A stretch of DNA of 5,804 nt from Xanthobacteraceae bacterium (GTDB lineage Bacteria; Pseudomonadota; Alphaproteobacteria; Rhizobiales; Xanthobacteraceae), in the NCBI GenBank assembly GCA_030043285.1, contig JASHXZ010000489.1:1-5804 (forward strand), in the 5' to 3' direction. Positions 3,903-5,804 of this stretch are shown in pieces; position 1 is the first letter of the stretch; every line of letters begins with the position of its first letter. A program made the translations under genes and the position numbers. The notes under the pieces were generated by a model that did not search any database, was not told where the DNA came from, and worked only from the letters and a program-made list of their open reading frames with translations.

Positions 3903-5804
3903 CTACGTGGCTCCGCCATGGAAAAACGCGTAAATCCGCCGCGCCGTCTCGGCGCTGATGCCGTCGACCTGGATCAGGTCGGCCACGGCAGCGCGCTCGA
4001 TCGCCTTGAGCGTGCCGAAGTGATGCAACAGCGCGCGCTTGCGGCTCGGCCCGATGCCAGCGATCTCCTGCAGGCCGCCCTCGCGCAAATCGCGCTTGCG
4101 CCGGGCGCGGTGCGAGCCGATGGCAAAGCGGTGCGCCTCGTCGCGCAGCCGCTCGACGAAATAGAGGACCGGATCGCGCGGCGGCAGCTTGAAGGAATCG
4201 CGCCCGGGCACGAAGAACGTCTCCCGCCCGGCATCGCGGTCAGGCCCCTTGGCGATCGCCACGAGCGGCACGTCGACGCCAAGGGCGCCGATCGTTTCGC
4301 GGGCGACGCTGAGCTGCCCCTGCCCGCCATCGATCAACACCAGGTCCGGCCAGGGCGAATCGTCCTCGCCATCGATGATGCGATCTTCACTTTCGCTTGA
4401 TGCCGGCAGATCCATTGGCGACGCGGCCGGGGCAGTGCCCGCAGCGTGACCGTTGCCATCCGGTCCTGGCGTTTGTGGCTCCGGCGACTGCGCCCGCGGT
4501 GCCTCGGCCAGCAAGCGCTTGAACCGGCGGCTCAAGACTTCGCGCATCATGGCGAAATCGTCGCCCGGGGACAGATCGGCCGAACGGATGTTGAACTTGC
4601 GGTACTGACTTTTGCGAAAGCCTTCCGGGCCGGCGACGATCATGGCGCCGACCGCGTTGCTGCCCTGAATGTGACTGTTGTCGAACACTTCGATGCGGCG
4701 CGGCACGCGCGGCAGGGCGAATGTCACGGCAAGTTGCGCCAGCAGCTTCAGCTGCGAGGAAGTCTCCGCCAGCTTGCGGCCGAGCGCTTCGCGCGCATTG
4801 GCGAGCGCGTGCTCGACCAGATCCTTCTTCTCGCCGCGCTGCGGCACCATGATCTCGATCTTGCGGCCGCTTTTGGTGCACAGCGCCTCGGCAAGCAGCG
4901 CGCGATCCTCGATGGCGTGCGAGATCAGGACGAGCCGCGGCGGCGGCCGGTCATCGTAGAATTGCGCGAGGAACGCCGAAAGCACTTCGCCCGGCCCGAG
5001 CGAGCGATCGGCCTTGGGAAAATAGGCGCGATTGCCCCAGTTCTGGCCGGTGCGGAAGAAGAACACTTCGACGCAGGAGAAGCCGCCCTGCTGATGCACG
5101 GCAAAGACGTCGGCTTCCTCGACGCCGCGCGGATTGACGCCCTGATGCGACTGGATAGCCGACAGCGCCGCCAAGCGGTCGCGGTACACCGCGGCGCGCT
5201 CGAAATCGAGCGCGCTCGAGGCGTTTTCCATCTCGCCGGCGAGCTCGTCCTTGACCGCCTTGCTGCGCCCCGACAGGAACGCATTGGCCTCGCGAACGAG
5301 CGCAGTGTATTCCCGATATTCGATCTCTTTGGTGCACGGCCCCGAGCAGCGCTTGATCTGATAGAGCAGACACGGCCGGCTGCGACTCTCGAAGAACGGA
5401 TCGCTGCACGCGCGCAACAGGAACGCGCGCTGCAGCGCGTTGATGGTGCGATTGACCGCCCAAACCGAAGCGAACGGCCCGTAATAATGACCGGGCCGGG
5501 TCCGCGCGCCGCGGTGCTTGAGAATTTGCGGCGCCCAGTGATCGGTGGTGATCAGGATGTAGGGAAACGATTTGTCGTCGCGCAGCACGACGTTGAAGCG
5601 CGGCCGCAGCCGCTTGATCAGGTTGGCTTCCAGCAGCAGCGCTTCGGTCTCGGTGCGGGTAACGACGAACTCGAGCGTGCGAGTGGCTCCGATCATGCGC
5701 TCGATCCGGGTGTCGAGCCCGGTCGGCCGCGCATAGGCGGTCACCCGCTTCTTGATGTTCTTGGCCTTGCCGACATAGAGCACGTCGCCGCGCCCATCGA
5801 GCAT
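3903..5804 (-). CDS. uvrC: UvrABC system protein C (excinuclease nuclease subunit), probably missing its N-terminus
   Basis: UvrC makes both incisions around DNA lesions marked by UvrA-UvrB. In the 633 visible residues: GIY-YIG nuclease for the 3' cut at about 1-78, with [12 protein letters not shown] (9-20), Y10, R20, E59 and N71 matching the catalytic set; a four-cysteine motif C133, C145, C153, C157; the UvrB-binding UVR motif at about 182-217; the RNase H-like nuclease for the 5' cut at about 368-570, with FDNSH (D375), [11 protein letters not shown] (D492) and [11 protein letters not shown] (H558); and tandem helix-hairpin-helix motifs at about 576-628. A Pro/Ala/Ser/acidic insertion at about 435-483 splits the RNase H-like domain. 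The frame reaches the window end at an ATG, but the upstream PGVYR strand of the GIY-YIG fold is absent, so the true start most likely lies outside. It is first in the pgsA-moaD-moaE cluster. Confidence 0.96.
   Translation of the reverse strand: MLDGRGDVLYVGKAKNIKKRVTAYARPTGLDTRIERMIGATRTLEFVVTRTETEALLLEANLIKRLRPRFNVVLRDDKSFPYILITTDHWAPQILKHRGARTRPGHYYGPFASVWAVNRTINALQRAFLLRACSDPFFESRSRPCLLYQIKRCSGPCTKEIEYREYTALVREANAFLSGRSKAVKDELAGEMENASSALDFERAAVYRDRLAALSAIQSHQGVNPRGVEEADVFAVHQQGGFSCVEVFFFRTGQNWGNRAYFPKADRSLGPGEVLSAFLAQFYDDRPPPRLVLISHAIEDRALLAEALCTKSGRKIEIMVPQRGEKKDLVEHALANAREALGRKLAETSSQLKLLAQLAVTFALPRVPRRIEVFDNSHIQGSNAVGAMIVAGPEGFRKSQYRKFNIRSADLSPGDDFAMMREVLSRRFKRLLAEAPRAQSPEPQTPGPDGNGHAAGTAPAASPMDLPASSESEDRIIDGEDDSPWPDLVLIDGGQGQLSVARETIGALGVDVPLVAIAKGPDRDAGRETFFVPGRDSFKLPPRDPVLYFVERLRDEAHRFAIGSHRARRKRDLREGGLQEIAGIGPSRKRALLHHFGTLKAIERAAVADLIQVDGISAETARRIYAFFHGGAT
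5334..5408 (-). other. Four-cysteine motif in UvrC (candidate Fe-S ligands)
   Basis: C133, C145, C153 and C157 have the spacing C-x11-C-x7-C-x3-C, which equals the spacing of C154, C166, C174 and C178 in E. coli UvrC, where a [4Fe-4S] cluster has been reported. All four are intact here. Cluster binding in this protein is inferred from that match. Confidence 0.7.

Noticed and set aside
3193..3933. Plus-strand open frame (246 codons) opposite pgsA and the end of uvrC
   Set aside because: It runs antisense to pgsA with its complete catalytic signature. The product is Gln/Asp/His-rich and looks like a mirror of the real coding frame.
1..5804. Mobile element, defence system, CRISPR, tRNA or other accessory content
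   Set aside because: Every stretch is accounted for by conserved core genes. No repeats of CRISPR type, transposase, integrase or RNA gene structure is visible.

Overview
The window reads as an ordinary, tightly packed piece of chromosome from a GC-rich alphaproteobacterium. Rhizobiales (a Bradyrhizobium, Xanthobacteraceae or similar relative) is my best guess. The guess rests on GC-rich codon use, on the order uvrC-pgsA-moaD-moaE, which I know from that group, and on the style of the branched-chain amino acid (HAAT) transporter genes. No RNA gene, CRISPR array, insertion sequence, prophage gene or attachment site is visible, and no gene-free stretch exceeds 60 bases.

Positions 1-2393, plus strand: the downstream part of a HAAT-family ABC importer operon, with permease LivM (its first transmembrane segment appears to be missing at the window edge), ATPase LivG and ATPase LivF. 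The LivM-LivG gap is 4 bases, and LivG and LivF overlap by 8 bases. The partner permease LivH and the periplasmic binding protein are not in the window and probably lie upstream, so the substrate cannot be fixed.

Positions 2416-5804, minus strand, converging on the liv operon with only 22 bases between the two stop codons: uvrC (nucleotide excision repair nuclease, 5' part cut by the window edge), pgsA (phosphatidylglycerophosphate synthase), moaD and moaE (small and large subunits of molybdopterin synthase). pgsA and moaD overlap in a GTGA, and moaD and moaE are 4 bases apart, so these three are almost certainly co-translated. A 59-base spacer separates uvrC from pgsA. The genes do unrelated jobs (DNA repair, anionic phospholipid synthesis, molybdenum cofactor synthesis) but form one apparent transcription unit.

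I do not see a new biological system. The points most worth a second look are a threefold 21-residue tandem repeat forming the LivM C-terminal tail, a degenerate ABC signature in LivG, loss of a conserved glutamate next to the active-site lysine of MoaE, a moaE ribosome binding site written in the codons of MoaD's functional Gly-Gly tail, and a low-complexity insertion splitting the UvrC C-terminal nuclease domain.
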